Shown: positions 39,299 through 50,200 of the stretch, in pieces
Layout of the letters: the number at the start of each line of letters is the position of its first letter
How positions within the stretch are numbered: position 1 is the first letter of the stretch
Source: Pseudoduganella albidiflava
GTDB taxonomy: Bacteria; Pseudomonadota; Gammaproteobacteria; Burkholderiales; Burkholderiaceae_D
Length of the DNA stretch: 64,000 nucleotides
Assembly: GCF_004322755.1 (NCBI RefSeq)
Contig: NZ_CP036401.1
Span: 3,162,001-3,226,000 of the forward strand
Reading direction: 5' to 3'
The notes under the pieces: generated by a model
Told to the model about the DNA's origin: nothing
What the model saw: the letters and a program-made list of their open reading frames with translations, nothing else
The model's database searches: none
Program-made: the position numbers and the translations under genes

Positions 39299-42200
39299 AT
39301 GAAAAAAACCATCCGCTCCGCTGTCGTTCTCTTGTCCGTGCTGGCCATGCTGCCCGCGACGTCGTTCGCGCTCAACCCGGTCATTCAAACGATGTACACC
39401 GCCGATCCGGCGCCCATGGTCCACAAGGGCACGCTCTACCTGTTTTCCAGCCACGACGAAGACGTCGGCGCGAAGAACAGCTTCAACATGAAGAACTGGG
39501 TGCTCGCCACGACGACAGACATGGTGAACTGGACCCAGCATGGCGTGGTCGCCTCCCTCCGGGATTTTCCGTGGGCCTCCAAGGAGAATTCGGGCTGGGA
39601 GGGGTTCGACAACGGCGCCTGGGCGCCGCAGGTGATCGAGAGGGATGGCAAATGGTATATGTATGCCCCCGTGCATGGCCGGGGCATCGGCGTGCTGGTG
39701 GCCGATAATCCACTGGGTCCCTACATCGATCCCATCAAGAAGCCGCTGATCGCCGGCCACGCCGGCGGCCTGCATGACAGCATCGATCCCACGGTCTACA
39801 TCGACGACAAGGGCCAGGCCTATCTCGCCTGGGGCAATCCCAATCTCTGGTCGGTAAAGCTGAACAAGGACATGATTTCCTACGACACCAGCGTCGGCGA
39901 GCAGGGCATCATTCGCCATCCGATGACGGTCAAGGCCCTGGGCGAGCGCAATCCTCCGGACACACAGGGCACTACGCTGCCAAAACCTGCCTTGCGCGGT
40001 ACCTCGTACGAAGAGGGACCCTGGCTCTATAAGCGCAAGAACCTCCACTACCTGTTCTTTGCCGGCGGTCCGATCCCTGAGCACCTCGCCTACTCCACCG
40101 GTCCCACACCCGAAGGCCCGTGGACCTACGGCGGTGTCGTCATGGCCCCTCAAAGCGCCTTCACCAACCACCCGGGCGTGGTCGATTTCAAGGGAAAGAC
40201 CTACCTCTTCTATCACAACGCCGCGCTCCCGGGAGGTGACGGCTTCAAGCGCTCCGTGGCGGTCGACGAGCTGACGTTCAACCAGGATGGATCGATTCCG
40301 CTGGTGCAGCCGACGAAGGAAGGGCCGGCACCGGTCGCCACCCTCGATCCCTACAGGCGCGTGGAAGCCGAGACCATCGCCTGGTCTTCCGGTGTCAAGA
40401 TCGAGCCCAGCAGCGCGGGTGGCCAGAATGTGCGCGACATCCACGACGGGGACCACATCCGGGTGCGCAATGTCGATTTCGGCGCGGCTGGTGCGCGCAC
40501 CTTCACGGCCAGCCTGTCCAGCACGGCCAAGGCGGGAACGGCTACCGGGGCGGCGATCGAAATTCGTCTCGACAAGCTCGACGGCCAGTTGATCGGCACG
40601 CTGCCTGTCTCGGGAACCGGTGGCGAATGGGCGCGGCAGTCCGTGCCGGTCTCCGGCGCCGCCGGCGTCCACGATATCGTCTTCGTGTTTCGCGGTGCGG
40701 CCGGGGATGCACTGTTCAAGTTCGACTACTGGCGATTCCTGCAGCGCGACCCCATGGCGTCCCGGGTCCCTCCGGCGGCCCCTTTGAAGCCTGCCCATAA
40801 CCCCATCATCTGGGCCGACGTTCCGGACATCGCCATCATCCGTGTCGGAAAAACCTACTACATGAGCAGTACGACGATGCACATGAGCCCGGGCCTGCCG
40901 ATCATGAAGTCGGCCGACCTGGTCAACTGGAACATGGCCTCCTACGCCTATGACACGCTCGAAGACAGCGAAGCCTTCCGCCTCGAGAACGGCAAGGACG
41001 CCTACGGTGCCGGCTCGTGGGCCAGCAGCATCCGTTACCACGACGGCGTGTTCCATGCCTCGACGTTCACCCCCACCGCCGGCGGACGCACCCACGTCTT
41101 CACCACACGCGATCCCGAACGCGGCCCGTGGAAGGAGACGAGTTTCGAACCCCTGATGAATGACCACAGCCTGTTCTTCGACGATGACGGCCGCGTGTAC
41201 ATGGTCTGGGGGTGCAACAAGATCATGCTCACCGAGCTCGAACGCGACCTCACCGGCGTCAAGCCTGGCGGCGTGAACAAGCCCATCATCGAACAGGTCA
41301 ACGCCCTGTTCGGTGCCGACCAGGGCGGGCTCTGCGGCGAGGGCTCGCAGCTCTCCAAGGTCGATGGCCGCTACTACCTGTTCAACATCGCCTCGCCGAA
41401 GACGCGGTGGGCGCGCTCCGTCATCGTCCACCGCGCCGACGCGATCGACGGGCCCTACGAGGGCCGCATCGTGCTCGATGACCGCGGTATCGCCCAGGGC
41501 GGGCTCGTCGACACCCCGGAGGGCAAATGGTATGCCTATCTGTTCAAAGACAACGGCGCGGTTGGCCGCATCCCCTACCTCGTGCCCGTGACGTGGCAGG
41601 ACGGCTGGCCCGTGCTCGGCCAGGACGGCGAGGTGCCCATGTTGCTCGACATCCCCGCCGGCGGACAAGGCGCGTCCGGCGCGTCCGGCATCGTCGCCTC
41701 CGACGAATTCGACCGCCCTTCCGGCGCCCCGGCCCTGCCCCTGGCCTGGCAGTGGAATCACAATCCCGAGCCGCGCGACTGGTCGCTCACCAGGCGCCCC
41801 GGATACATGAGCTTTGTCACCAGCCGGGTCGATGCCAGCCTGCCCGAGGCCAGGAATACCCTCACCCAGCGCATGTTCGGGCCCGACAGCTTCGCGACCA
41901 CCAGCATCGACGTGAGCCGCATGAAAGACGGCGACTGGGCCGGCCTGTCCGCTTTCCAGAAACAGTATGGTTTTGCCGGCGTAACCATGCGCGGCGGCGC
42001 CAGATCGCTCGTCATGGTGAGTGCCGACGCCGGCCAGCCCGAGGAGATCGCTTCCATTCCCCTCGCCGGCAATACCGTTCACCTGAAGGTCGAAGCCCAA
42101 TTCCAGTCCGCGCCCGATGACGCGCGCTTTGGCCTCGACGAGGGCGGCGCCAAGATCTACGGCATACCCGGGGCGCCGGAAGTGGCCCGCTTCTCCTATA

Positions 42201-42370
42201 GCCTCGACGGTAAATCCTGGCTCCCCATCGGTCGTCCCTCGCGCCTGGCCTACACCTTTCCCCATTTCATGGGTTACCGCTACGCGCTCTTCTTTTATTC
42301 GACCAGAACACCCGGCGGCCGTGTCGACTTCGACTACTACCGGACAGGTCGAAGCGGCGGCTCCCCGTGA
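39299..42370 (+). CDS. Two-domain GH43 enzyme with internal CBM6-like module
   Basis: 1023 residues with a signal peptide ending near TSFA. First GH43 (about residues 26-345): YTADPAPMVHKGTLYLF, DSIDPTVYID and SYEEGPWLYKRKN supply the two Asp and the Glu. A CBM6-like module (about 355-485) begins VEAETIAWSSGVKIEPS. Second GH43 (about 495-790): DVPDIAIIRVGKTYYMSS, MNDHSLFFDDDGRVY and GGLCGEGSQLSKVDGRYYL. A GH43 C-terminal beta-sandwich (about 805-1015) ends the protein. Likely an arabinofuranosidase and a beta-xylosidase activity in one chain; which half does which is not settled by sequence reading. Confidence 0.88.
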   Translation: MKKTIRSAVVLLSVLAMLPATSFALNPVIQTMYTADPAPMVHKGTLYLFSSHDEDVGAKNSFNMKNWVLATTTDMVNWTQHGVVASLRDFPWASKENSGWEGFDNGAWAPQVIERDGKWYMYAPVHGRGIGVLVADNPLGPYIDPIKKPLIAGHAGGLHDSIDPTVYIDDKGQAYLAWGNPNLWSVKLNKDMISYDTSVGEQGIIRHPMTVKALGERNPPDTQGTTLPKPALRGTSYEEGPWLYKRKNLHYLFFAGGPIPEHLAYSTGPTPEGPWTYGGVVMAPQSAFTNHPGVVDFKGKTYLFYHNAALPGGDGFKRSVAVDELTFNQDGSIPLVQPTKEGPAPVATLDPYRRVEAETIAWSSGVKIEPSSAGGQNVRDIHDGDHIRVRNVDFGAAGARTFTASLSSTAKAGTATGAAIEIRLDKLDGQLIGTLPVSGTGGEWARQSVPVSGAAGVHDIVFVFRGAAGDALFKFDYWRFLQRDPMASRVPPAAPLKPAHNPIIWADVPDIAIIRVGKTYYMSSTTMHMSPGLPIMKSADLVNWNMASYAYDTLEDSEAFRLENGKDAYGAGSWASSIRYHDGVFHASTFTPTAGGRTHVFTTRDPERGPWKETSFEPLMNDHSLFFDDDGRVYMVWGCNKIMLTELERDLTGVKPGGVNKPIIEQVNALFGADQGGLCGEGSQLSKVDGRYYLFNIASPKTRWARSVIVHRADAIDGPYEGRIVLDDRGIAQGGLVDTPEGKWYAYLFKDNGAVGRIPYLVPVTWQDGWPVLGQDGEVPMLLDIPAGGQGASGASGIVASDEFDRPSGAPALPLAWQWNHNPEPRDWSLTRRPGYMSFVTSRVDASLPEARNTLTQRMFGPDSFATTSIDVSRMKDGDWAGLSAFQKQYGFAGVTMRGGARSLVMVSADAGQPEEIASIPLAGNTVHLKVEAQFQSAPDDARFGLDEGGAKIYGIPGAPEVARFSYSLDGKSWLPIGRPSRLAYTFPHFMGYRYALFFYSTRTPGGRVDFDYYRTGRSGGSP

Positions 42371-42511
42371 CCGCCGGCTCGCCGGGCAGGCAGGCCCGAA
42401 CCTGCGCGGCAAACGGAAGCCGGACGTCCCAAAGCCAGACGTCCCAGACATGGCTGTCTTTCGGACAGGCGTTCCATGTACACAAACCTACCAACAACGG
42501 AGATAAGTGAA

Positions 42512-44380
42512 ATGAACGAAAAACCTCTCAGCATTGCATCCCTTCTGATGGCTCTATCGGGAGGCGCCGTGGACGTCCAGGCGCAGACGTGCACGCCAAC
42601 GCCGGTAACGCCCTACATTTATTCGGATGGCGCCTGGAATATGACCGCAACTGCGGCGATCAATATCGGAAACAGGATAGGATTGGGACCGCAGCCAGTC
42701 AACGGCGGGTCCTGGTCATGGAGCGGCTGTGGAACAGCGGGTTCTTCGCGAGAGCAATTCGTGTCGCCAGGCGCCAGCTGTACGGCAACCGCCGTCCACA
42801 CCAATGGTTGCGGCGCACAGACTACGCAATCCTTTGCAATCACAGCCTATCCCAACTACAACACCAACCCGATTCCCCCCAATGCAAGCGGCATGCACAG
42901 TAACGCTGTGCAGTTGGCCGCGAAGATCAGGCTGGGAACCAATATTGGTAACACGATGGAGGCCTGGGGTTGCAATACGCCGTCGGAAACATGCTGGGGC
43001 AATCCGGTGGTTTCCGCGGCTTACCTCAAACTGGTCAAGGACAGCGGCTTTGACGCGATCCGGATCCCCGTATCCTGGGATCAGTATGCCGATCAGGTCA
43101 CTGGAAAGATCAACGACGCCTGGCTCAACCGCGTGAAACAGGTGGTGCAGCAAGCAGTCGATAACGGGCTCTACGTCATCGTCAACATCCATTGGGACGG
43201 TGGCTGGCTGGAGAGGAATATCAACGAAGCCAGCAAAGTCGCCGTCAACGCCAAGCAGAAAGCCTACTGGGAGCAGATTGCCACGCATCTGCGTGACTTC
43301 GACGAGCATGTCTTGTTCGCCAGTGCCAACGAACCCGAAGCCAGGACCGCCGAGGAAATCGCCGTTCTCGACAGTTTTCACCAGACATTCGTCAACGCGG
43401 TACGTTCGACAGGTGGCAGGAACGCGCATCGCGTGCTGGTGATCCAGGCGCCTTTGACCGACATCGACAGGGCGTTCAACGACTGGCACGCCATGCCGTC
43501 GGACACCGTGGCGGGCCGCCAGATGGCCGAAGTCCATTACTACCCCTGGAGCTTCACGAACCAGCCGGAAGATGCCGACTATTCCCAGGTGTTCTGTTAT
43601 TGGGGTAACGGCCACCATTCGACCACCGATACCTATCGCAACTCGACCCGGGAGGAAGAAGCTTATACCGATGCGCAGTTCGCAAAAATGAAGGAAAAAT
43701 TCGCGGACCAGGGGATTCCCGTCGTGCTGGGGGAGTTTGCCGCGGTATTGCGTCCCGAGACAGTTTGCACCGACATGCCCATGCATCGCGCCTCGCGGGC
43801 CTATTACGCGCAGCATGTCGCCAAATCGGCACTGGCACACGGCATGTTGCCGTTCTACTGGGAGATCGGAATGAATCCCGGCCTGTTATTCGACCGTGGT
43901 ACGCCAGCGGTGGGTGACCCGCAAATTTACGATGGGCTTCTCGCTGGAGCTGGAAAAGCAATCGCGTTGAGTACTGCCCCGAACAGCTGGACCTTGAGCG
44001 GTGGCGCTTCGAATACCAGTTCAGCCTCGAATATGGCATTGACCCTCACCCAGGCGGGCGCCACTGCCGGCTATACGTTCGCCAATCCCGTCGACTGGCA
44101 CCGTGCGACCCTGAAAGTGGTCCTGCGTTTCGATGAGACGTTTGTTTCGAATCGGCGCGGCGGAATCGACCCTATCCTGCAGTTCTACACCTACCGCTCC
44201 AATTGGGCTGCTTCCCAGTTCAAGTGCTGGACCGCCGACAAGGTGCTGGTGCCAAACCAGGACACGGAATTCACCTGTTCCGCATTTAACATGCCCAAAG
44301 CCCTGGGGGTCGGCATCCAGTTCGCTGGCACAGCAGGTTCCGTGACCATTCAAAGAGCCAGTATCAGATTCGCTCGATAA
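42512..44380 (+). CDS. Secreted GH5 endoglucanase/xyloglucanase-like enzyme
   Basis: 622 residues with a signal peptide ending near VQAQ. A Cys-containing Ig/CBM-like domain (about residues 27-115) is joined by an Asn/Pro linker to the GH5 domain (about 130-470). RLGTNIGNTMEAWG is the subfamily 4-like opening; IRIPVSWDQY, IVNIHWDGGW, SANEPEAR (acid/base Glu274) and VVLGEFAAV (nucleophile Glu408) follow. A C-terminal beta-sandwich (about 490-622) is probably a carbohydrate-binding module. It would cut internal beta-1,4-glucan or xyloglucan bonds. GGAG lies 10 bp before the ATG. Confidence 0.88.
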   Translation: MNEKPLSIASLLMALSGGAVDVQAQTCTPTPVTPYIYSDGAWNMTATAAINIGNRIGLGPQPVNGGSWSWSGCGTAGSSREQFVSPGASCTATAVHTNGCGAQTTQSFAITAYPNYNTNPIPPNASGMHSNAVQLAAKIRLGTNIGNTMEAWGCNTPSETCWGNPVVSAAYLKLVKDSGFDAIRIPVSWDQYADQVTGKINDAWLNRVKQVVQQAVDNGLYVIVNIHWDGGWLERNINEASKVAVNAKQKAYWEQIATHLRDFDEHVLFASANEPEARTAEEIAVLDSFHQTFVNAVRSTGGRNAHRVLVIQAPLTDIDRAFNDWHAMPSDTVAGRQMAEVHYYPWSFTNQPEDADYSQVFCYWGNGHHSTTDTYRNSTREEEAYTDAQFAKMKEKFADQGIPVVLGEFAAVLRPETVCTDMPMHRASRAYYAQHVAKSALAHGMLPFYWEIGMNPGLLFDRGTPAVGDPQIYDGLLAGAGKAIALSTAPNSWTLSGGASNTSSASNMALTLTQAGATAGYTFANPVDWHRATLKVVLRFDETFVSNRRGGIDPILQFYTYRSNWAASQFKCWTADKVLVPNQDTEFTCSAFNMPKALGVGIQFAGTAGSVTIQRASIRFAR

Positions 44381-44723
44381 CATTGCGGCGCCGGAGCCGG
44401 CTTCGCGAAAGGAGCCGGCTTCGGGCGCTTCGGCCTGTCGTACTCGTCGGCGAAGTAAAGCATTCAACGGGCACTTGTGCGGCGGCAGCACCGGCTGCGG
44501 CACAAGCCTCGCCACCGCCGCGGCCCACATCCCTACCTGCTCCATCCCCCCAATGCCGAACGGCTACCACGCGTGAAACAGGCGCGTGCACGCATCCGCC
44601 TTTGCGATACGACATATCACCCGAAACGATTTTACTGATGTCTCCTGCGTTAGCAATACTGCAATCCCGCGTTTTGATCGCGGCGGAAATCCAACAATAA
44701 AAGACACCCATCAGGAGACAACA
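44381..44723. other. Intergenic region before phoX
   Basis: 340 bp. The sequence GGAGCCGGCTTCG is repeated directly at about 44394 and 44413, just after the GH5 stop, and may fold into weak hairpins. No gene or clear Pho box is seen. Confidence 0.5.
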
Positions 44724-46976
44724 ATGACCAAGCCTCATGATCCGATTCGTCCGTCGACCGTGCCGGATGACGACAATTGCAACAACTCATCGAACGACCA
44801 CTTCAATGCCGTGCTGGCTGCGCGCATGTCTCGCCGCAGCATGCTGCGCGCCGGCTTCGCGACGGCGGCGGGCGCCGTCATGGGCACCATGGGTTTGAGC
44901 GCATGCGGCGGTTCCGGCGATCCGGACCCGGTAGCAATCCCCCCGGCGGCCCCCGTACCAGCCGAAAAGCTGCTGGCGTTTGCCGCGGTACCGAAAAGCC
45001 TGGCCGATACCGTCGCCGTGCCGGCCAGCTATACCGCGACCATCCTGTATGCGCTGGGCGACCCGCTGCGCGCCGCCACTCCAGCCTACAAGAACGACGG
45101 TACCGACACAGATTTCGACAACCGCGCCGGCGACCATCATGACGGCATGGAATACTTCGGCCTGACGGCCAGCGGTGTCCCATCGGCCTCCGGCGCCGAG
45201 CGCGGCGTGCTGGCCATGAATCATGAAGCGACCACCGCCGAAAGACTTGCCTCGCATTTTCTGCATGCCGATGGCGGCACCGCCACCCTGCCGCGTCCCG
45301 CCGCCGAAGTGGACAAGGAAGTCGCGGTGTACGGCATCAGCGTGATCGAAGTGAAGAAGACCGGCAGCACCTGGTCCAGCATCGTCGATTCGCCCTTCAA
45401 CCGCCGGCTGACTCCCTTGTCCGACGTCGAGATCTCCGGTCCGGCGCGCGGCAACGCCCTCCTGGTGACCCAATACTCGCCGGCCGGCACCCGCACCCGA
45501 GGTACCCTGAGCAACTGTGGCGGCGGCCGTACACCATGGGGCACCTACCTGTCCGGCGAAGAAAACTGGGCCGGCTACTTCGTGCGGGGCGCGGCTGACG
45601 ATGCCGCACGGGGCAACGACAAGAGCGTCGTTGCGCTGCGCCGCTATGGCCGCAGGCAGGGCGCCACATCGCGCCACGGCTGGGAAACAGGCGGCGCGGA
45701 CGACCGGTACCAGCGCTGGGACATCAGCAGGAAAGGCGCATCGGCGAACGGCAGCGACGACTACCGCAACGAAATGAACGGCCAGGGCTACCTCATCGAA
45801 GTCGACCCGTACGACAAGACCAGGACGGCCAGGAAGCGCAGCGCGCTGGGCCGCTTCGCGCACGAGAGCGGGGCGTTCGGCAATCCGGTTGCCGGCCAGC
45901 CGCTGGCGGTTTACATGGGCGACGACTCGCGTAACGAATACATCTACAAGTTCGTCTCGAAGGAAGTCTGGAACGCCAGCGACGCGACCCCGGCCGACCG
46001 CATCGGTACCGGGGACAAGTACCTCGATTCAGGCACGCTGTACGTGGCCAGGGTGAATGCCGACGGCACCGGCCAGTGGATCGAACTGTCGCTCGCCAAC
46101 CCGCTGATCTCCGCCTACACCACCTACCCGTTCGCCGACCTGGCCGATGTGCTGGTCAACGCCCGCCTGGCGGCGGACGCTGTCGGCGCGACCCGCATGG
46201 ACCGGCCGGAATGGTGCTCGGTACACCCGGTCACCGGCGAAGTCTACTACACGCTGACCAACAACTCGAACCGCAGCGTCGACCCGGGCGCCGCGCCGGC
46301 GCTGTTGCCGGACGCGGGCAACCCGCGCGTCTACACCGATATGCAGGGCGCCGCCGCCCAGAACGGCAACCCGAACGGCCATATCATCCGCTTCAAGGAA
46401 GGCACGGGAGGATCGTCCGCCACCAGCTTCACCTGGGACGTCTACCTGTTCGCAGCGGAGAGCGGCGCCGACGCGACCAGGGTGAACCTGTCGGGCCTGA
46501 CCGCCGACCAGGACCACTCGAGCCCGGACGGGCTGGCCTTCGTGAAGAGCACCGGCATCTGCTGGATCCAGACCGACGACGACGCTTACGCCGACGTCAC
46601 CAACAACATGATGCTGGCGGCGGTGCCTGGCCAGGTCGGCGACGGCGCCAGGACCACGCTTGCTTACGACAAGGCCGACGGCAGCAAGCTCAATGTCGAC
46701 ACCTTCGTCGGCAAGAAGCCTACCGCGGATACGCTCAAGCGCTTCCTAGTCGGTCCGTCCAACTCGGAAATCACCGGTATCACCGAGACCCCTGACGGCA
46801 AGGCGCTGTTCATCAACATCATGCACCCGGGCCTTTACACCGCGCGAGCCGACATTGGCGATCCGGCCAGGTACAAGAGCCAGTGGCCGGCCAACGCGGG
46901 CTACGGTGCCGGCAAGCGCCCCCGTTCGGCGACCATTGTCATTACCAAGAATGACGGTGGGCGCATCGGAACCTAA
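44724..46976 (+). CDS. phoX: PhoX-family Tat-exported alkaline phosphatase
   Basis: 750 residues from ATG 44724, with AGGAG upstream. The Tat signal is SRRSMLRAGFATAAGAVMG. The DUF839/PhoX domain shows DFDNRAGDHHDGMEYF, AMNHEATTAERL, TPWGTYLSGEENWAGYF, FAHESGAF and RMDRPEWCSVHP, the conserved acidic and His residues around the iron-calcium cofactor. It releases phosphate from phosphomonoesters in the periplasm. It is the only phosphate gene here; its position among glycan genes may be chance or reflect scavenging from plant material. Confidence 0.88.
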   Translation: MTKPHDPIRPSTVPDDDNCNNSSNDHFNAVLAARMSRRSMLRAGFATAAGAVMGTMGLSACGGSGDPDPVAIPPAAPVPAEKLLAFAAVPKSLADTVAVPASYTATILYALGDPLRAATPAYKNDGTDTDFDNRAGDHHDGMEYFGLTASGVPSASGAERGVLAMNHEATTAERLASHFLHADGGTATLPRPAAEVDKEVAVYGISVIEVKKTGSTWSSIVDSPFNRRLTPLSDVEISGPARGNALLVTQYSPAGTRTRGTLSNCGGGRTPWGTYLSGEENWAGYFVRGAADDAARGNDKSVVALRRYGRRQGATSRHGWETGGADDRYQRWDISRKGASANGSDDYRNEMNGQGYLIEVDPYDKTRTARKRSALGRFAHESGAFGNPVAGQPLAVYMGDDSRNEYIYKFVSKEVWNASDATPADRIGTGDKYLDSGTLYVARVNADGTGQWIELSLANPLISAYTTYPFADLADVLVNARLAADAVGATRMDRPEWCSVHPVTGEVYYTLTNNSNRSVDPGAAPALLPDAGNPRVYTDMQGAAAQNGNPNGHIIRFKEGTGGSSATSFTWDVYLFAAESGADATRVNLSGLTADQDHSSPDGLAFVKSTGICWIQTDDDAYADVTNNMMLAAVPGQVGDGARTTLAYDKADGSKLNVDTFVGKKPTADTLKRFLVGPSNSEITGITETPDGKALFINIMHPGLYTARADIGDPARYKSQWPANAGYGAGKRPRSATIVITKNDGGRIGT

Positions 46977-47120
46977 GGAGTGCTTCCTCAAGGGCTGCCC
47001 GGCGGCAGGAACCGGGTCGACGGCCAGGTGGACGACCGCGCATCGATGATCGTGCAGCCCTGACACCAGGAAATCAGACTACAGGAGGAACCTTGCCGAG
47101 TCTGCGAGAACAGCGGCACG

Positions 47121-47145
47121 AAAAAAGGGGCGGCCGAAGCCGCCC
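47121..47145 (-). terminator. Intrinsic terminator of the TonB-receptor operon
   Basis: Read on the minus strand, GGGCGGC and GCCGCCC close a TTCG tetraloop and are followed by CTTTTTT. This is a strong terminator about 90 bp beyond the receptor stop codon. Confidence 0.9.
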
Positions 47146-47233
47146 GTGAAACCACCGGCAAAGCGGCAGGAGACTAACGAGTATCCATTGCGCCTGCATG
47201 GCGATAGAGTTGATGTCGGGACAGCGCCATGGC

Positions 47234-50200
47234 TTAGTACGTGTACCGCAGCGCCAGGCGATAGCTGCGGCCAGGCTCGAACCAGGCACGCGCCATGTTG
47301 CCGATGTACTGCTGCTGGGTCTGCCTGACGACCGTATCCGTGAGGTTGGTTGCCGAGAAACTGGCCTGGACGCGCTCGGTAATCCTGTAGTCCAACCCGA
47401 GGTCCAGCTGTCCGGCAGCCTCCTGCCAGGTCGGCAAGCCCCAGCCCACATCGTGCGGATACACCGTCTTGCCATCCACGACCGTTGCCCGGGTCGGGTC
47501 GGCGCTGGTGGCGCCGTCGTCGCCCTTCGTGCCATTGACGCTCACGCCCTGCAGGAAGCGGCCGCGCCAGCTGTAGGCCAGGCGCATCGACAGCGGTCCC
47601 CTGTCGTACAGGAAGGTCAGGTTGTAGGCGTTGCGCGACAGGTACTGCAGGGGCATTTCAGTGAACGGCAAGCCATTGGTGTCGCAACCGTACAAGCTCA
47701 GCGAACTGTTGTTGAACGTATCCTTGGCCGGGCAGTACTTCAGGTTGAAGGGATGATGCAGGGTCTGCCTGCTCTTGATGTAGGTGTAGTTCGCCGCGAC
47801 GCCGAAGCCTTTCGCCCATTCCGGCAAGACGCGCGCCAGCGCTGGCACATCATTGAAGTAGGCCTGGCCAGCGAGCTCCAGCCCCGTCACGCTGCCGTCC
47901 GCGACATTGTCCGGCGCGGTGATCAGGAAAGTTTGCGCGTTGCCGGCAATGCTGTTGAAGTCGCGGGTATAGGCCGAATTCATGATGATGTCGCGCACGT
48001 CCTTGTGGAACAGCGCGGCCGTCAGCGACCCGCCACCCTTGGGATACCACTCGAGCGTCAGATCATAGCTGCGCGCCTTGATCGGCTTCAGCTTGACATT
48101 GCCATGGCTGAAGCCCTCGTAGCCGACGTTCTGCATCGTTGTGCCGGGAACGGTGACGAGCTTTTGCTCGACCTCGGTGTACTCCCTCAGCTGGTTGAAG
48201 CCCGGACGGTACATCGTCTGCCCGAACCCGAAGCGCGTTTGCAACTGTGGGGTCAATTCCATCTTCAGGTTAAGGCTTGGCAGCACGTCGACGGCGCTGC
48301 GGCCGTCGTTGTTCTCCTGGGCGATCGGTGCGAACCTCGGCACCGATGGCGGCGGATTGCGGGGCACCCTGAGGATGGTGTAGCCCTGGGCATCCGCGCG
48401 GGTATGGACCACGCGCACGCCGGCGCTGCCTTCAACCGGAAAGCGCAGGTCGTCGAAGCCGAAGCGCGTCGACAGATAGACGGCTTCGGTCCGTTCCGAT
48501 TGGCGGCTGGTTCGTTCCGGGTTGCCCTCGAAGACGAGCGGCAAGGCGGGATCCGACAACTTCGAGCAATCCTGCTGGTCCGCGAAGCGTGCCGCGTTGG
48601 CGTCCTCGCAGATCAGCTTCCTGGCCGCGTTGACGATATTGTGGATGTTGCCGTAGTCCCTGACCGCGGCCATGGTCGGCACCACCAGGGCGCCAGGCGC
48701 CGGCACCTTGCCGCTGAAGAAGTTATCGAAGTTGTAGGTCGTGGTCTCCACCAGGGCCCCGTACCTCGGATCGCTCAGGTAACCGAGATTGGCGCGCGAC
48801 GCCCAGCCCGGCAAGTCCGACTTGACGGCAGGCTGTCCCGCGATGGAGGTATTCTTGACGCCCCATGGCTCGGCGGCGGACATCCAGCGCGAGCCCATCG
48901 ACTCGATGTTCTCGATCGTGCGCTTGGTTGCGCGCACGCCGAAGCGGATGTCGCGCATGACCGGATGGTCGAACTTGAAGCGGACATCGGTCTTCCACGC
49001 ATACAGGTCGGCTTCCGCCTTGCTCAGGTTCGGTACCGCGACATCCAGGTAGTAGTTCGACCGGTTCCGCAGGAACGCCTTTGCCGTATCGTCGAAAGTG
49101 ATCCGGCCAGGCTTGCCGGTCAGGTCGATGTCCATGCTCGGCACGTAGGTCGCCAGCGTCAGGTTGCCGCCGATGCTCTTGTTCGAGGCATGGACCCATT
49201 GCAGGTCGTTCTGGACCAGCCAGCGCTGGTCGATGTTCCACTTGGCGTTCCAGGCGATTTCCCGGGTCTGCGAGCGCTTGTCGCCATAGGCCTGGTTGCT
49301 GCTGAAGCCCAGTCCACCCGCGGCGAAGTTGTTCGCACCGCGGCCGCCGATCGGATACGTGTACCTGGCCGACCGCAGTACCCCGTTGCCATCGAACTGG
49401 GGGTTCACGAGCACGGACTTGTAGGCGTCCTCCACGCCCGTATACAGCGCGTTCTCGGTGCCGGTTTCCTTGTAGCCGGAGTGAAAATAGGTGAGCGCGG
49501 ATTCCATGCCCCCCTTCTTCCACTGCAGCGCGCCATACACGCCGACGCGGTCGGTCTTGCTGGTGTTGGTACGCCACGAGCCTGACTTGGGCACCCACAC
49601 GGTCCGCCCGTCGATGATGTCGGTGCGGGGAAAGTAGGCGTCCAGCTGGATCGTGTCGTTGCGGTTGTTGTTCTGGTTGCCGGACAGGTTGAGCAGCGCG
49701 CCCCATTGGCCGAAGCTGTTTTCCCATCGATGCGAGACCAGGCCGGAGAGCGCGGGCGAAGTTTTTCTGCCGAGCTCGTTGTGGTTCACGTACGTCGAGG
49801 CTGCGAACTTGTCGCCCTTGTAGTCGAAAGGCAGCGCGGTGCGCAAGTCGACCTGTCCGCTGACGCCCCCTTCGATCAGTTCGGCCGGCGGGTTCTTGTG
49901 CACGACCACCGCGGACATCAGTTCCGCCGGGATGTCGCCCCAGCTCAATTCACGTCCCGGGTAGCCGGCCGAGAACGATTCGCGGCCGTTCAGGGTGGAC
50001 GAACCCCAGGTCAGGCCGCGCACCGAAATGCCGGAACCCTCGACCGAGAAATGTTCCGGGTCGCCGCGCGAGCGGTTGCGGTCCATCGTCACGCCGACAA
50101 CGCGCTGCAGCACCTCGGTGATCGATCTGTCCGGCAGCTTGCCCGCCTCTTCGGCGACGACGCCGTCGACCACTTCCTCGGCATTCTGCTTGAGCTTCGC

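Noticed and set aside
44381..44723. A Pho box upstream of phoX
   Set aside because: No pair of CTGTCAT-like heptamers with the correct spacing is present.
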